From the NCBI RefSeq assembly GCF_003050965.1, contig NZ_QAOU01000003.1, forward strand, positions 1-64,000: 64,000 bases of DNA. Reading direction: 5' to 3'. This document shows positions 10,082 to 18,261 of this stretch, in pieces. The stretch's first letter is position 1. The number at the start of each line of letters is the position of its first letter. Below the pieces are notes generated by a model that searched no databases, was not told the DNA's origin, and saw only the letters and a list, made by a program, of their open reading frames with translations. The position numbers and the translations under genes were made by a program. This DNA comes from Nitrosospira sp. Nsp2. GTDB lineage: Bacteria > Pseudomonadota > Gammaproteobacteria > Burkholderiales > Nitrosomonadaceae.

Positions 10082-11198
10082 CCGAGTTCGTCTGAACAAT
10101 TTCAAAGCCGCGCGGAGTCTAGATCTGCCGCTGGCTCCCCTCACGATGCTCGCCGGTTTGAACGGCTCGGGTAAGAGTACAGTTCTGCAGAGTATAGCCG
10201 CTCTTCGGCAATCCTATCAGGTGGGGTTCGGGAATGGCTTGCAACTCCGGGGCCCCCTTGCCGTCCTCGGCCAGGGTATCGACGTTTTAAGCGAGGGCGC
10301 CAGAGACGAAACCATTACAATTGAAGTTGAGGAGGGGGGCGTCAAGTACCGCTGGGTCTGCAAAGTTGAGCCAGACGCCAACCAGCTCGAATTCATCGTA
10401 TCGCCGCCCAAGGTACATCCATTCGTTACAACGCCAGATTTTCAATACCTACAAGCGGACCGCATTGTACCTCGCACGTTTTACCCTCAGGCTGACCAAC
10501 ACTCGCGAAAAGCCGGCTTTTTAGGAGGTAAAGGAGAATATACCGCTGACTTCCTAGCACGCAACGGCAATCGAATTGTTTCGGAACGGCGACGCTGCAC
10601 CCAAGACGGCTTATCCGTAGAGGAGACCTTATGGGCACAGATCACCCCAACTTTCCAATTGCTTGACCAGGCAGCGGGTTGGCTGCAGCAAGTCAGTCCA
10701 GGTGTGCATTTACAAGCTGAACCGATTAGGGGGACTGATGATGTCATGCTCCAATTTCGATACATTGGCTCTAAACATGGCCGCTCTGGTTCGTATCGTC
10801 CAACCCACGTAGGTTTCGGTCTAACCTACAGTCTACCTATTTTAGTCGCCTGCTTGGCCGCCCCTCTTGGGTCATTACTCTTAATCGAAAACCCCGAGGC
10901 CCATTTGCACCCCAGGGGACAAGTTAAGATAGGGGAATTATTGGGGCTTTGTGCGGCAGATGGCGTACAGGTCATTGTCGAAACGCACAGCGACCATGTA
11001 TTAAATGGTATCCGGTTAGCTGTTAAAAATGGCTCGTTAAAAAACGATGATGTAAAGCTGTGCTACTTCACACGGGATGTATCAAGCGGAGATTGCTACA
11101 TTGAATTACCTGCGGTGATGCCAGATGGACAACTGACCAACTGGCCCACTGGTTTTTTCGACGAGTGGGAAAAAAGTCTCGATGCTCTCCTCAGTTGA
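10074..11198 (+). CDS. AAA15/DUF3696-type ABC-like ATPase, second gene of the cassette
   Basis: 374 residues. Walker A GLNGSGKS is at residues 28-35. The Walker B region LLLIENPEAHLHP lies near 268-280 and the switch-like VETHSDHVLNGIRL near 301-314. The C-terminus (GQLTNWPTGFFDEW) is the DUF3696 hallmark. This places it with the SMC/OLD-like ATPases common in phage-defence systems. No TOPRIM domain is visible, so it is not a full OLD nuclease. ATG 10074 lies inside the end of the DUF262 gene; TTG 10059 is a less likely start. The third gene begins 5 bp after its stop, so all three form one operon. Confidence 0.9.
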   Translation: MLDRVRLNNFKAARSLDLPLAPLTMLAGLNGSGKSTVLQSIAALRQSYQVGFGNGLQLRGPLAVLGQGIDVLSEGARDETITIEVEEGGVKYRWVCKVEPDANQLEFIVSPPKVHPFVTTPDFQYLQADRIVPRTFYPQADQHSRKAGFLGGKGEYTADFLARNGNRIVSERRRCTQDGLSVEETLWAQITPTFQLLDQAAGWLQQVSPGVHLQAEPIRGTDDVMLQFRYIGSKHGRSGSYRPTHVGFGLTYSLPILVACLAAPLGSLLLIENPEAHLHPRGQVKIGELLGLCAADGVQVIVETHSDHVLNGIRLAVKNGSLKNDDVKLCYFTRDVSSGDCYIELPAVMPDGQLTNWPTGFFDEWEKSLDALLS

Positions 11199-11203
11199 TA
11201 ACC

Positions 11204-12022
11204 ATGCGACCGCTTATATTATATTTTAACGAACTAAGTGTGCTAGCACACGAGGGGCCTGATGGGGAGGCTTTCCATAAACAGGATGCCTTAATGCTTT
11301 TTTCCTGCCTTCAAAAGGTCTCAGGGTGGCAACGCGAATTGATTGTTTCCTTCCCAGGCGGCCATTGGCACGCGATATACCGTAAAAAAACCCTGTCGAG
11401 GTGGATGGGAGAGTGGTTAGGACGAGATCAGTATCGATGGCTGTTGTCCAAATTGAAGAATTGTCGGCCGGCTGAGGTCGAAGTTTGTGACGTGTATTTC
11501 GAAAATAACAAGTCGTTGGGGTTGACCCTGACGCATCTCGCGAGAAGTTGGGCTTTCAGTTTCCCAACGTTCAATTCACTTTGGCTGTCCCCTGTCATTA
11601 AGGCGACAGAGTGGCGTCTTGTGGCGGGGGGTGTCGCCACGAGCCCATGCAGCGTGATGCATCTCGCTAATGAAGCTCATGCGCTGCATTGGAAGCAAGA
11701 CCTATTAGATTGGGGCAAGAACGTAGCTAAAGAAAACACGATTAGTAAACTTGGGGACTACCCGATACAGATGTACCCCATGGATCATGGGCATCCACAC
11801 GTTCATCTAATTGATCCACAGTTTAGCGGACCAAAAGGTAGTACCCAAACACTTGCTAAATACAGAGTGGACTGCTTTGAGCGCATGGAAGGACCTCCAA
11901 GATGGGATAAACAAATGCGGACATGGATCGAAGCACATAAGGAGCAATTGTTGTGCTCTTGGGGGCGGTGCCAGCGCGGCGGACATCCCTATCAAATCCA
12001 GAGTGGTGAAGGTGAAGGGTGA
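11204..12022 (+). CDS. Unknown protein with DUF4160-like C-terminus, third gene of the cassette
   Basis: 272 residues from ATG 11204, 5 bp after the ATPase stop. The N-terminal 190 residues (starting MRPLILYFNELSV) resemble nothing I can name. The C-terminal part holds MDHGHPHVHL followed by WIEAHKEQLLCSW, the pattern of small DUF4160 proteins (HPHVH, then a wi.eh.eel...W helix). Those are often antitoxin-like partners elsewhere, but here the motif is fused to a larger domain. The two histidines could bind metal. Because it ends the DUF262-ATPase operon it is the natural candidate for effector or specificity subunit; this is inference. Confidence 0.8.
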   Translation: MRPLILYFNELSVLAHEGPDGEAFHKQDALMLFSCLQKVSGWQRELIVSFPGGHWHAIYRKKTLSRWMGEWLGRDQYRWLLSKLKNCRPAEVEVCDVYFENNKSLGLTLTHLARSWAFSFPTFNSLWLSPVIKATEWRLVAGGVATSPCSVMHLANEAHALHWKQDLLDWGKNVAKENTISKLGDYPIQMYPMDHGHPHVHLIDPQFSGPKGSTQTLAKYRVDCFERMEGPPRWDKQMRTWIEAHKEQLLCSWGRCQRGGHPYQIQSGEGEG

Positions 12023-12570
12023 TTTAGAGCGCCATAAAGCCTTTATTAATTGCTTCGGTTTGCCTGCCCCCCAGGAACAGAAAAAGACTTGGTAATGTTC
12101 TTATCTTTTTTTGTTGCAGCTAAGGAAAAGTAGTGGGGAGGTAAAGCTAATCTCCCACAATACCCCAATGCTATAGGAGAGAGGGTGGCTGCATGACAAG
12201 AGCTCCCTCAACGAATCTTGGTTCCCACTAAGACTGGTGCCGGGGGATTGTAGTTGCTGATTTCGGAGGATTTTGAGTTGACTTTCCCATTCGTCAGCAA
12301 GGCATCTTCCATTATCCGTTGAACGACTCACCGCTCGCCAGCTTCAAAACCCCTCGAATTTTTATCCCATTCCAGATTTCGGGAGGTCGATGAACTACCT
12401 TTTGCCTTTTTCTAAAGCTTGAGCATCAGATAGAGTTACACGCCGGAGCTACCAACAGCTACAAGAAGTCGGCTAGCAAGTAGACCACCCCATTCTCGGT
12501 CACGACATTGGTGTGGTTGGCAGGAACAATACTGAAAACGACAGGCGCTCGCTGTTGTGCTTAAGTTAGC
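12023..12570 (+). other. Intergenic region after the three-gene cassette
   Basis: About 550 bp with no intact gene on either strand. The only recognisable content is a decayed BON-domain fragment at 12459-12560 on the minus strand. No clear terminator for the cassette was found. The stretch is AT-richer than the surrounding chromosome. Confidence 0.5.
12459..12560 (-). pseudogene. Remnant of a BON-domain (OsmY/YraP-like) protein
   Basis: The minus strand reads 33 residues from just after a TAA to a TAG. The central part, TNVVTENGVVYLL, closely resembles the VVTENGxVYLMG core of BON-domain periplasmic proteins such as YraP. There is no start codon and no upstream domain, so it can only be a fragment left by deletion or recombination. 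The match is from memory of the family motif and is short. Confidence 0.4.
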
Positions 12571-13476
12571 CTAGTCCTCATGCAGGATGTCGAAACGCTC
12601 GGCGAGAAAATCAATTAACGCCCGCACAGATGGCAGAAGACCGCGCCGAGATGGAAATACCGCATGAATGATTTCGCGGCGCGGCGCCCAGTCGGGCACC
12701 AGCCTGACCAATAAACCAGCCGCCAACTGGTCTCGTGCCATGACTACCGGCAGCTGCACCACTCCGACGCCGGCCACAGCGGCATTTCTTAACGCAATCA
12801 TGTCCGTCGTCACGAAGCGCGGGGTGTGATGAACTGTTGCTAGTGCACTATCGGGCCCATACAGCACCCACCGATGGGTTTGCTGCGGGGTTCCCAGGCC
12901 CATGCTTGGCCAGTTGCTCAGGTGAGAGGGGTCAGTAGGGAAGCCGAGCTGCGAGACAAGCGCAGGGCCGGCCACGAGGCATTGATCCGGCTCAGCCAGG
13001 ACGCGCATGACCAGATCACTGTCCTGCAAAGGCGGCGGTCGCACACGCAGGGCGACGTCCACCGAATCGCTGACCAGATCGACGCGCCGGTTGGTTGCCT
13101 CCATGTGCACCGTGACGAGCGGATAGCGCATCATGAAATCGGCCAGCATCACTCCCACATACGCATGCACTAGGGGTAGTGGGCATGTCATGCGGATCAC
13201 ACCGCGGGGTTCGGCTCTTAGCGTGTCTACCGCTTCCTGGGCCGCCTCAGCTTCTACCAGCATCGCCTTGCAATGCATGTAATAGGTCTGCCCGGCTTCG
13301 GTAACTACAAAGTGGCGTGTCGAACGCTGGATCAGGCGGACGCCGAGCCGCTCTTCCAGCTTGGCGATGCGCCGGCTAAGCTTCGATTTCGGCATACCAA
13401 GCGCCCGACCTGCCGGAGCAAATCCGCCATGATCGACAGCTTGGACGTAGTAGTAGAGATCATTCAAATCTTGCAC
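12571..13476 (-). CDS. LysR-family transcriptional regulator
   Basis: 301 residues. An N-terminal winged helix-turn-helix (about residues 1-60, with FAPAGRALGMPKSKLSRRIA as the recognition region) is followed by a LysR effector domain (about 88-295). The type is the DsdC/AaeR-like group that often controls nearby oxidoreductases. It is divergent from the tautomerase gene with 140 bp between them, so it probably controls that gene and perhaps the dehydrogenase beyond. The inducer is unknown. Confidence 0.9.
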   Translation of the reverse strand: MQDLNDLYYYVQAVDHGGFAPAGRALGMPKSKLSRRIAKLEERLGVRLIQRSTRHFVVTEAGQTYYMHCKAMLVEAEAAQEAVDTLRAEPRGVIRMTCPLPLVHAYVGVMLADFMMRYPLVTVHMEATNRRVDLVSDSVDVALRVRPPPLQDSDLVMRVLAEPDQCLVAGPALVSQLGFPTDPSHLSNWPSMGLGTPQQTHRWVLYGPDSALATVHHTPRFVTTDMIALRNAAVAGVGVVQLPVVMARDQLAAGLLVRLVPDWAPRREIIHAVFPSRRGLLPSVRALIDFLAERFDILHED

Positions 13477-13616
13477 CGTACTACCTCATCGTTCCAAAAA
13501 TAAAACTCTGCTAGCTAATTTAGCAGACTACCCGCCTTTCCGTCCCAGGCTTATGCTTCGACTACCCGCTTGCAATTGGCAAGTGGGTAACAGCTTAAAT
13601 AATTTGGAGAAAAAAC

Positions 13617-14096
13617 ATGCCATTATGGAAAGTTTATCATCCGGCTGGTGCATATACTGCTCAAGACAAAAAGGATCTATCCGAAAGGGTTACCGGTTTG
13701 TATGCAAGCGTTCCCATACCTCAGTTCTACGTGGTCTTCATTTTTGAGGAAATAGCCGAGGACTCCTGCTTTGTGGGCGGTGAGCCGAATAACAACTTTA
13801 TCCGGTTCAGGGTCGATCACATTGCCAGGACGTTGCCGGGCCCAGTCATCCGTGAATGGTGGGTGAGATCGCTCGATGAGATTATCGCTCCCTTCGTAAA
13901 GGACAGAGGTTACGATTGGGAGATTTCTATTGACGAGACGCCTTTCGATCTGTGGTCTCTTCAAGGAGAAATTCCGCCTCCTTTTGAATCTGTAGCCGAG
14001 AAGAGATGGGTCAAGGAAAACAAGGCAAGCCCCTATACCCCTGCGGAAAAACTTCCTGTTAACCTGGTGCTTAATCCAGGAATAGCGGATCGTTAG
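13617..14096 (+). CDS. Tautomerase-superfamily protein (oxalocrotonate tautomerase-like)
   Basis: 159 residues. The N-terminal Met-Pro would leave Pro1 as catalytic base after methionine removal, the hallmark of the tautomerase superfamily. The length and the patterns PLWKVYHPAGAYT and FVGGEPNNNFIRF fit the longer cis-CaaD/tautomerase_3-like proteins rather than 62-residue 4-OT. Substrate is unknown. The ATG has GGAG seven bases upstream. It is divergent from the LysR gene and upstream of the semialdehyde dehydrogenase, with a strong hairpin between them, so the two are not necessarily one transcript. Confidence 0.8.
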   Translation: MPLWKVYHPAGAYTAQDKKDLSERVTGLYASVPIPQFYVVFIFEEIAEDSCFVGGEPNNNFIRFRVDHIARTLPGPVIREWWVRSLDEIIAPFVKDRGYDWEISIDETPFDLWSLQGEIPPPFESVAEKRWVKENKASPYTPAEKLPVNLVLNPGIADR

Positions 14097-14102
14097 ATCA
14101 GG

Positions 14103-14134
14103 ATTGGGGCCGTCCCCGGTTGGACGGCCCCAAT
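14103..14134 (+). terminator. Strong hairpin after the tautomerase gene
   Basis: A perfect 13-bp stem (ATTGGGGCCGTCC at 14103-14115, complement at 14122-14134) with a 6-nt loop starts 6 bp after the stop codon. Only a short TT follows, so termination may be partial. Confidence 0.7.
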
Positions 14135-14241
14135 TTCCATTGAGCTCGACGTTGCGCATGCCGCAAAAGAACACCGCTCATCCTTTTGATCTTTCTGAGA
14201 GGAAACGGGGCGTTCACTCCCTTTAAGTCCATGGAGGCAAT

Positions 14242-15669
14242 ATGGCTTATCAAACGATCAATCCCGCAACAGGCAAACTGATAAAGACTTATGCGAATAT
14301 ATCCGACCAAGACTTGGAGGCTGCCGTTGCGAACGCACATAAGGCTTTCCGCAACGACTGGCAGTATCGCCGGGTAGCTGAGCGTGCCAGGATAATTTCA
14401 ACTGCAGCCACCATCCTGCGAAAAAAAAGCGAGGAGTACAGCCACTATCTGACGTTGGAGGTGGGCAAGCTTATCGCTGAGGCGCGGGCAGAGGTCTCCC
14501 TTTCTGCCGATATCCTGGATTACTACGCAAAGAAAGCTGAGAATTACCTGAAGCCGCGCATGCTCTCCGAATCTCCCGGTGCTGAACTGCATATCGAGCC
14601 GATCGGGGTTCTGATCGGCATCGAGCCGTGGAACTTCCCCTACTACCAGATCGCAAGGGTAGCAGGACCGCAGTTGATGGTAGGGAACGTGCTGCTTCTC
14701 AAGCATGCGGAGAGCGTTCCTCAGTCAGCATTGGCTTTTGCTCGCCTCTTCGAGGAAGCTGGCGCACCGCCCGGTGTGTACACGAATATTTTTGCCAGTA
14801 TTGAACAGATCGGAAGATTGATCGAGGATTCACGCATCCGTGGCGTTACCTTGACTGGCAGCGAACGCGCAGGTGCGGCAGTGGCGGGGCGCGCTGGCCG
14901 CAGCCTCAAGAAATCAGTAATGGAACTGGGGGGAAGTGATCCGCTGATCGTGCTTGAAGATGCGCCCATGGAATCCACGCTGGATAATGCTTTGTTCGGT
15001 CGGATGTTCAACATGGGGCAGTGTTGCGTCGGTTCAAAACGCCTCATTGTCATTGGCAAGGAGCGAGGAGAGGCTTTCCTGGATGGCTTCGTTCAGCGGC
15101 TGGCTTTATTGAAGCCAGGGAATCCCAATGATCCGGCGACGACGTTGGGGCCGCTTGCTTCAAAGAAGGCATTAAATCTTCTCTTGGACCAAATCAAGCT
15201 GGCTCGGAAGGAAGGAGGAAAGGTTGTGTACGGCGGGGCAAGGCTTGATCGTCCTGGCTTCTACTTGCAGCCGACAGTACTGGTCGGCATCAGCGAGGAA
15301 AACCCAATCTATGCCCAGGAGTTATTTGGTCCGGTTGCCTCCTTCCACGTCGTCGAAAATGAAGATGAAGCTGTTTGCCTGGCAAACGCGACTCCATTCG
15401 GTCTTGGGGCCTCGGTGTTTACGGCTGACATCGAACGTGGCCGCAAGGTTGCAGCAAAGATCGACAGCGGTATGGTCTTCATAAATCAGCCAGTATGGAC
15501 GGCCCCTCAACTTCCCTTCGGTGGTATCAAGAATTCAGGCTTCGGCCGTGAGCTGTCGGAACTTGGCTTTGGTGCATTCGTCAATGAGAAGTTGATCAAT
15601 GTAGCATCCTCCGGCTCGCCGCCATGGGGAGCATCCTTTGCCGAAACAGGCGGTAGTTCTTCCGCGTGA
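14242..15669 (+). CDS. NAD(P)-dependent succinate-semialdehyde dehydrogenase-like aldehyde dehydrogenase
   Basis: 475 residues, full length for the ALDH superfamily. It oxidises an aldehyde to the acid with NAD(P)+. The cofactor-binding N-terminal half contains EPWNFPYYQ. The general base is Glu228 in MELGGSDP, and the catalytic cysteine is Cys262 in NMGQCC. The closest type is the shorter Sad/GabD group that acts on succinate semialdehyde; substrate is not proven by sequence. ATG 14242 is preceded by GGAGG. It is in the presumed island with a LysR regulator and a tautomerase, which suggests a small catabolic or detoxification unit. Confidence 0.92.
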   Translation: MAYQTINPATGKLIKTYANISDQDLEAAVANAHKAFRNDWQYRRVAERARIISTAATILRKKSEEYSHYLTLEVGKLIAEARAEVSLSADILDYYAKKAENYLKPRMLSESPGAELHIEPIGVLIGIEPWNFPYYQIARVAGPQLMVGNVLLLKHAESVPQSALAFARLFEEAGAPPGVYTNIFASIEQIGRLIEDSRIRGVTLTGSERAGAAVAGRAGRSLKKSVMELGGSDPLIVLEDAPMESTLDNALFGRMFNMGQCCVGSKRLIVIGKERGEAFLDGFVQRLALLKPGNPNDPATTLGPLASKKALNLLLDQIKLARKEGGKVVYGGARLDRPGFYLQPTVLVGISEENPIYAQELFGPVASFHVVENEDEAVCLANATPFGLGASVFTADIERGRKVAAKIDSGMVFINQPVWTAPQLPFGGIKNSGFGRELSELGFGAFVNEKLINVASSGSPPWGASFAETGGSSSA

Positions 15670-16018
15670 ATCACATTCACTTTCCAGATACGGCAAGTAT
15701 CCGCGGCGCGCAGACATTTCTATGCTCTGCGTTGCATGGGATTACGCGGCCATCATCCTCACGTTTTCCGCGGTCGAGACGACCGCGGAAAGAGCGATGT
15801 CAAACGGCTTCATTCCGGTCAAATGCTCACGTACTGGGGTGGGCTGGCCGATCGACCCCCGCAACCAGTACTACCGGGAGCGCGCGGTAAAACGAAATGG
15901 GCTTTCCGTCAGGTTGGATTGAGAGACAGCTGCTTACGGCGAACCCAACCCAAGTGTCTCGCACATCACATATAATCACGCGCCCCCCACGTCGTAAGCA
16001 TGGGATTGGCCCAGGTCG
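15670..16018 (+). other. Intergenic region with a perfect hairpin
   Basis: About 350 bp without a supported gene. At 15765-15791 lies a perfect 11-bp hairpin, TTTCCGCGGTC / GACCGCGGAAA with loop GAGAC. It has no T run on either strand. It lies between the dehydrogenase and the convergent Kelch gene and may act as a 3' end structure for either. Confidence 0.55.
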
Positions 16019-17080
16019 CTACCTGTGGTCTATCACCAGAATGTCATGTCGATCGGTATTTGTAATAAGCCCGGAAGCGTTCGTGCCGGACTGGACAGAA
16101 CCGCTTACCAAGTGGAAATGATTGCCGATAAAATCTCCCGCCAACCCGTGCCTGGGCATGGGCATAGGGGAGTGTCTTATCCAGCTGTTACTCTTCGGAT
16201 CGAATGCTTCAACTGCCGTGTATGTGCCCCAGATATCCCGATGTCGGATCTCGCCACCGGCCACATAAATTTGCCCTCCGTATACCCCCCAGGCCGATGC
16301 ACTCCGCGGGGTCGGCATCGGGGTCCGCAATTGCCACTGATCCGTTGCCGGGTTGTACTCCTCGACCAAATCAATATTGAATGCGTTGGGGATGAAGACC
16401 GATCCTATTCGTCCACCGATGATATAGATACGGTTGTCTACCGCAGCGCCCGCGGCATGATTTCGAGGGGTCGGCATATCTGCGGCCTTTGTCCAACTAT
16501 TGGCTGCGAGATCGTAGACCTCGTGCGTTCCGACGGCGATGTTCCGCGAGGGGTGAACCCATTCCTCCTTCAGTCCCGCGGGCAGCGTGGCGCCACCAAT
16601 GACATGGATACGACCATTTATATGTATTGCATTGGCTGAGCCGCGTGCGACAGGGAGTGGCGCAAGCGCACGCCATGCATCGGCCTGCGGGTCATACTCC
16701 CACGTATGATTGACCGGAACCCACATGGGCTTGCCTTTCTCCGGCAGAGTGAAGCCCCCAAACATGTAAATACGTCCTTTCACTTCAGCGAGCGCTACGT
16801 GATGGAGACCGCGGGGCATGTCGCGCTTGCGCGTCCATATGTCGGTGCCCGGATCGTATTCCATGACCATCCCCATTGCCATCCAGTCCAACCCGAGTCC
16901 GCCAAAAACGTATAGTTTCCCGCCTGCCGCGATACCGTATACCTCCTCTGCGCTTTTGGGTATCGGTGCAGCCGATCTCCATTCCTCCGCAAACGCTAAA
17001 CTGGCAGCTAGACACCATGCGAGTAACGCCCCGGTCATGTTCCATCTGACTTGAATCGTTCTTGTCTTGCTGACACTCAT
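16019..17080 (-). CDS. Secreted Kelch-repeat beta-propeller protein
   Basis: 353 residues. An N-terminal signal peptide (MTGALLAWCLAASLAFA, cleavage near residue 31) is followed by six Kelch blades. Each has the GG doublet and aromatic/Trp spacing, for example KLYVFGGLG, RIYMFGGF, RIHVIGGA, RIYIIGGR and QIYVAGGE. The last blade is degenerate (HFHLVSGS). Kelch propellers usually bind proteins or sugars, and some are oxidase domains, but no copper-site residues are evident. It is preceded by GGAGG before the ATG. It lies at the right end of the island. Function unknown. Confidence 0.88.
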   Translation of the reverse strand: MSVSKTRTIQVRWNMTGALLAWCLAASLAFAEEWRSAAPIPKSAEEVYGIAAGGKLYVFGGLGLDWMAMGMVMEYDPGTDIWTRKRDMPRGLHHVALAEVKGRIYMFGGFTLPEKGKPMWVPVNHTWEYDPQADAWRALAPLPVARGSANAIHINGRIHVIGGATLPAGLKEEWVHPSRNIAVGTHEVYDLAANSWTKAADMPTPRNHAAGAAVDNRIYIIGGRIGSVFIPNAFNIDLVEEYNPATDQWQLRTPMPTPRSASAWGVYGGQIYVAGGEIRHRDIWGTYTAVEAFDPKSNSWIRHSPMPMPRHGLAGDFIGNHFHLVSGSVQSGTNASGLITNTDRHDILVIDHR

Positions 17081-17483
17081 TTGTTTTCCTCCGTAGCAAT
17101 ATAATGACCCACTCCAGCTTTGACGTGGGTCTCAACCGCCCTAAAAACTATTGGGAACTCCAGGACGCGAAGGGGAGCGCTAGTGCAGCAATCAATCCCT
17201 CAGAGTGGAATTAATCCTGGTCGAATCATCCCTTGAACTAAAGGGCGTAACCAGCCTTTACCTATGATTGTCTCTTTGAATATAGAACAACGATCGTCAA
17301 TAACGGGCAGAGTTTTTCTGCGAACGATTTATGTTTCTTGGATGAATGCTTCGGGTTGATTCAGCGCCGGCCATTCGGGCGAGGACGCTAAAAGCTGCAA
17401 AACAGTAAAGCGAGGTTTTGCCACCCCTAGCCCCTGGTGTTCGCTGAGCTGAATACGCTGAAACTCATCGATTGCGGACGGGC
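17081..17483 (+). other. Intergenic region left of the tRNA-Phe remnant
   Basis: About 400 bp carrying the leader of the Kelch gene at its left end. I found no supported gene. The minus strand is open from 17329 rightwards through the tRNA remnant, without start codon or family match, and I do not call it. Confidence 0.4.
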
Positions 17484-17530
17484 GACTGAAGATCCTTGTG
17501 TCGGTGGCACCCTTCCACTCCGGCTTACCA
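17484..17530 (+). other. Degenerate tRNA-Phe 3' half: candidate right attachment site of the island
   Basis: 47 nt that align without gaps to the last 47 nt of tRNA-Phe (8580-8626). The first 24 nt (GACTGAAGATCCTTGTGTCG and on) match at 23 positions. The remaining 23 nt match at 12 and end in ACCA like the tRNA. A terminator follows 6 bp later, as expected behind a tRNA gene. Islands that enter tRNA genes leave such a partial copy at the far end. The decay of the T arm suggests an old event. Confidence 0.65.
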
Positions 17531-17536
17531 AGTATT

Positions 17537-17570
17537 AAAGGATTAGCTAATTGCTGATCCTTTTTTTGTT
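17537..17570 (+). terminator. Intrinsic terminator behind the tRNA-Phe remnant
   Basis: An 11-bp stem AAAGGATTAGC (17537-17547) / GCTGATCCTTT (17553-17563, one G-T pair) with loop TAATT leads into TTTTTTTGTTTT. No plus-strand gene ends here, so it is most simply the original terminator of a tRNA-Phe gene displaced by the island. Confidence 0.8.
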
Positions 17571-17735
17571 TTGCGGAGTCGACACCGGGTTAATTTTAGT
17601 CATCGCAGGATATTGCCAACGAAGTTCGCCGGCCAATATGATTTGATGAACGGCGTCCGGGTATATTTGCGCGATGCAATTCTCGCTGACGGAGGTAGAT
17701 AGACAAGCCGTCTCTGATTCAACGGAGCCTTTCGC

Positions 17736-18212
17736 ATGCCCAAAAAAAGTGCTGGCATTCTCCCCTTCCGCAGACGAGCCAATTGTCTCGAGGTGCTGCT
17801 TGTCCACCCGGGCGGTCCATTCTGGGCAAAGAAAGATCTCGGGGCATGGTCAATCGCGAAAGGCGAATACGAGGAAAGCGAAGAGCCTTTTCAGGCCGCG
17901 TTACGCGAATTTTTTGAAGAAACCGGGCATCGGCCAGCCGGGCCGTTTTTGCCGCTTTCAGAGCGGCAACAGCCTGGAGGCAAGCTTGTCATTGCCTGGG
18001 CAGCTGAGTCGGACTGGGATCCCGCAAGTCTGGTTTCGAATACTTTCAGCATGGAGTGGCCAACAGGGTCGGGCCGAATCAAGGAGTTTCCCGAGGTGGA
18101 TCGCGCCGAATGGTTCGAAATATCGGAAGCCGTGCGCCGGATTCATCCGGGGCAGAAAGGCTTTCTTGTTGAGCTACGCGAAAAGCTGGGCGAAGAGCGC
18201 CTTGAGGGCTGA
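17736..18212 (+). CDS. Nudix hydrolase
   Basis: 158 residues. It hydrolyses a nucleoside diphosphate linked to another group; the substrate is not predictable. The Nudix box GEYEESEEPFQAALREFFEETGH is complete (Gx5Ex7RExxEExG) near residues 43-65. The N-terminus MPKKSAGILPFRR is typical of the NTP pyrophosphohydrolase subgroup with DNA/RNA substrates or free nucleotides. It is a single gene with its own spacing and is the first gene right of the tRNA-Phe remnant. A small hairpin follows the stop. Confidence 0.92.
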   Translation: MPKKSAGILPFRRRANCLEVLLVHPGGPFWAKKDLGAWSIAKGEYEESEEPFQAALREFFEETGHRPAGPFLPLSERQQPGGKLVIAWAAESDWDPASLVSNTFSMEWPTGSGRIKEFPEVDRAEWFEISEAVRRIHPGQKGFLVELREKLGEERLEG

Positions 18213-18261
18213 GGCGGTAAACCTTTTACCGGACGTTTTTGTTTACTCAATCTGACGCCAT

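Noticed and set aside
17329-17570. Open minus-strand frame running through the tRNA-Phe remnant
   Set aside because: It stays open for about 70 codons but has no start codon or ribosome site, matches no family I know, and crosses a terminator and a tRNA-derived segment. Likely chance in GC-rich DNA.
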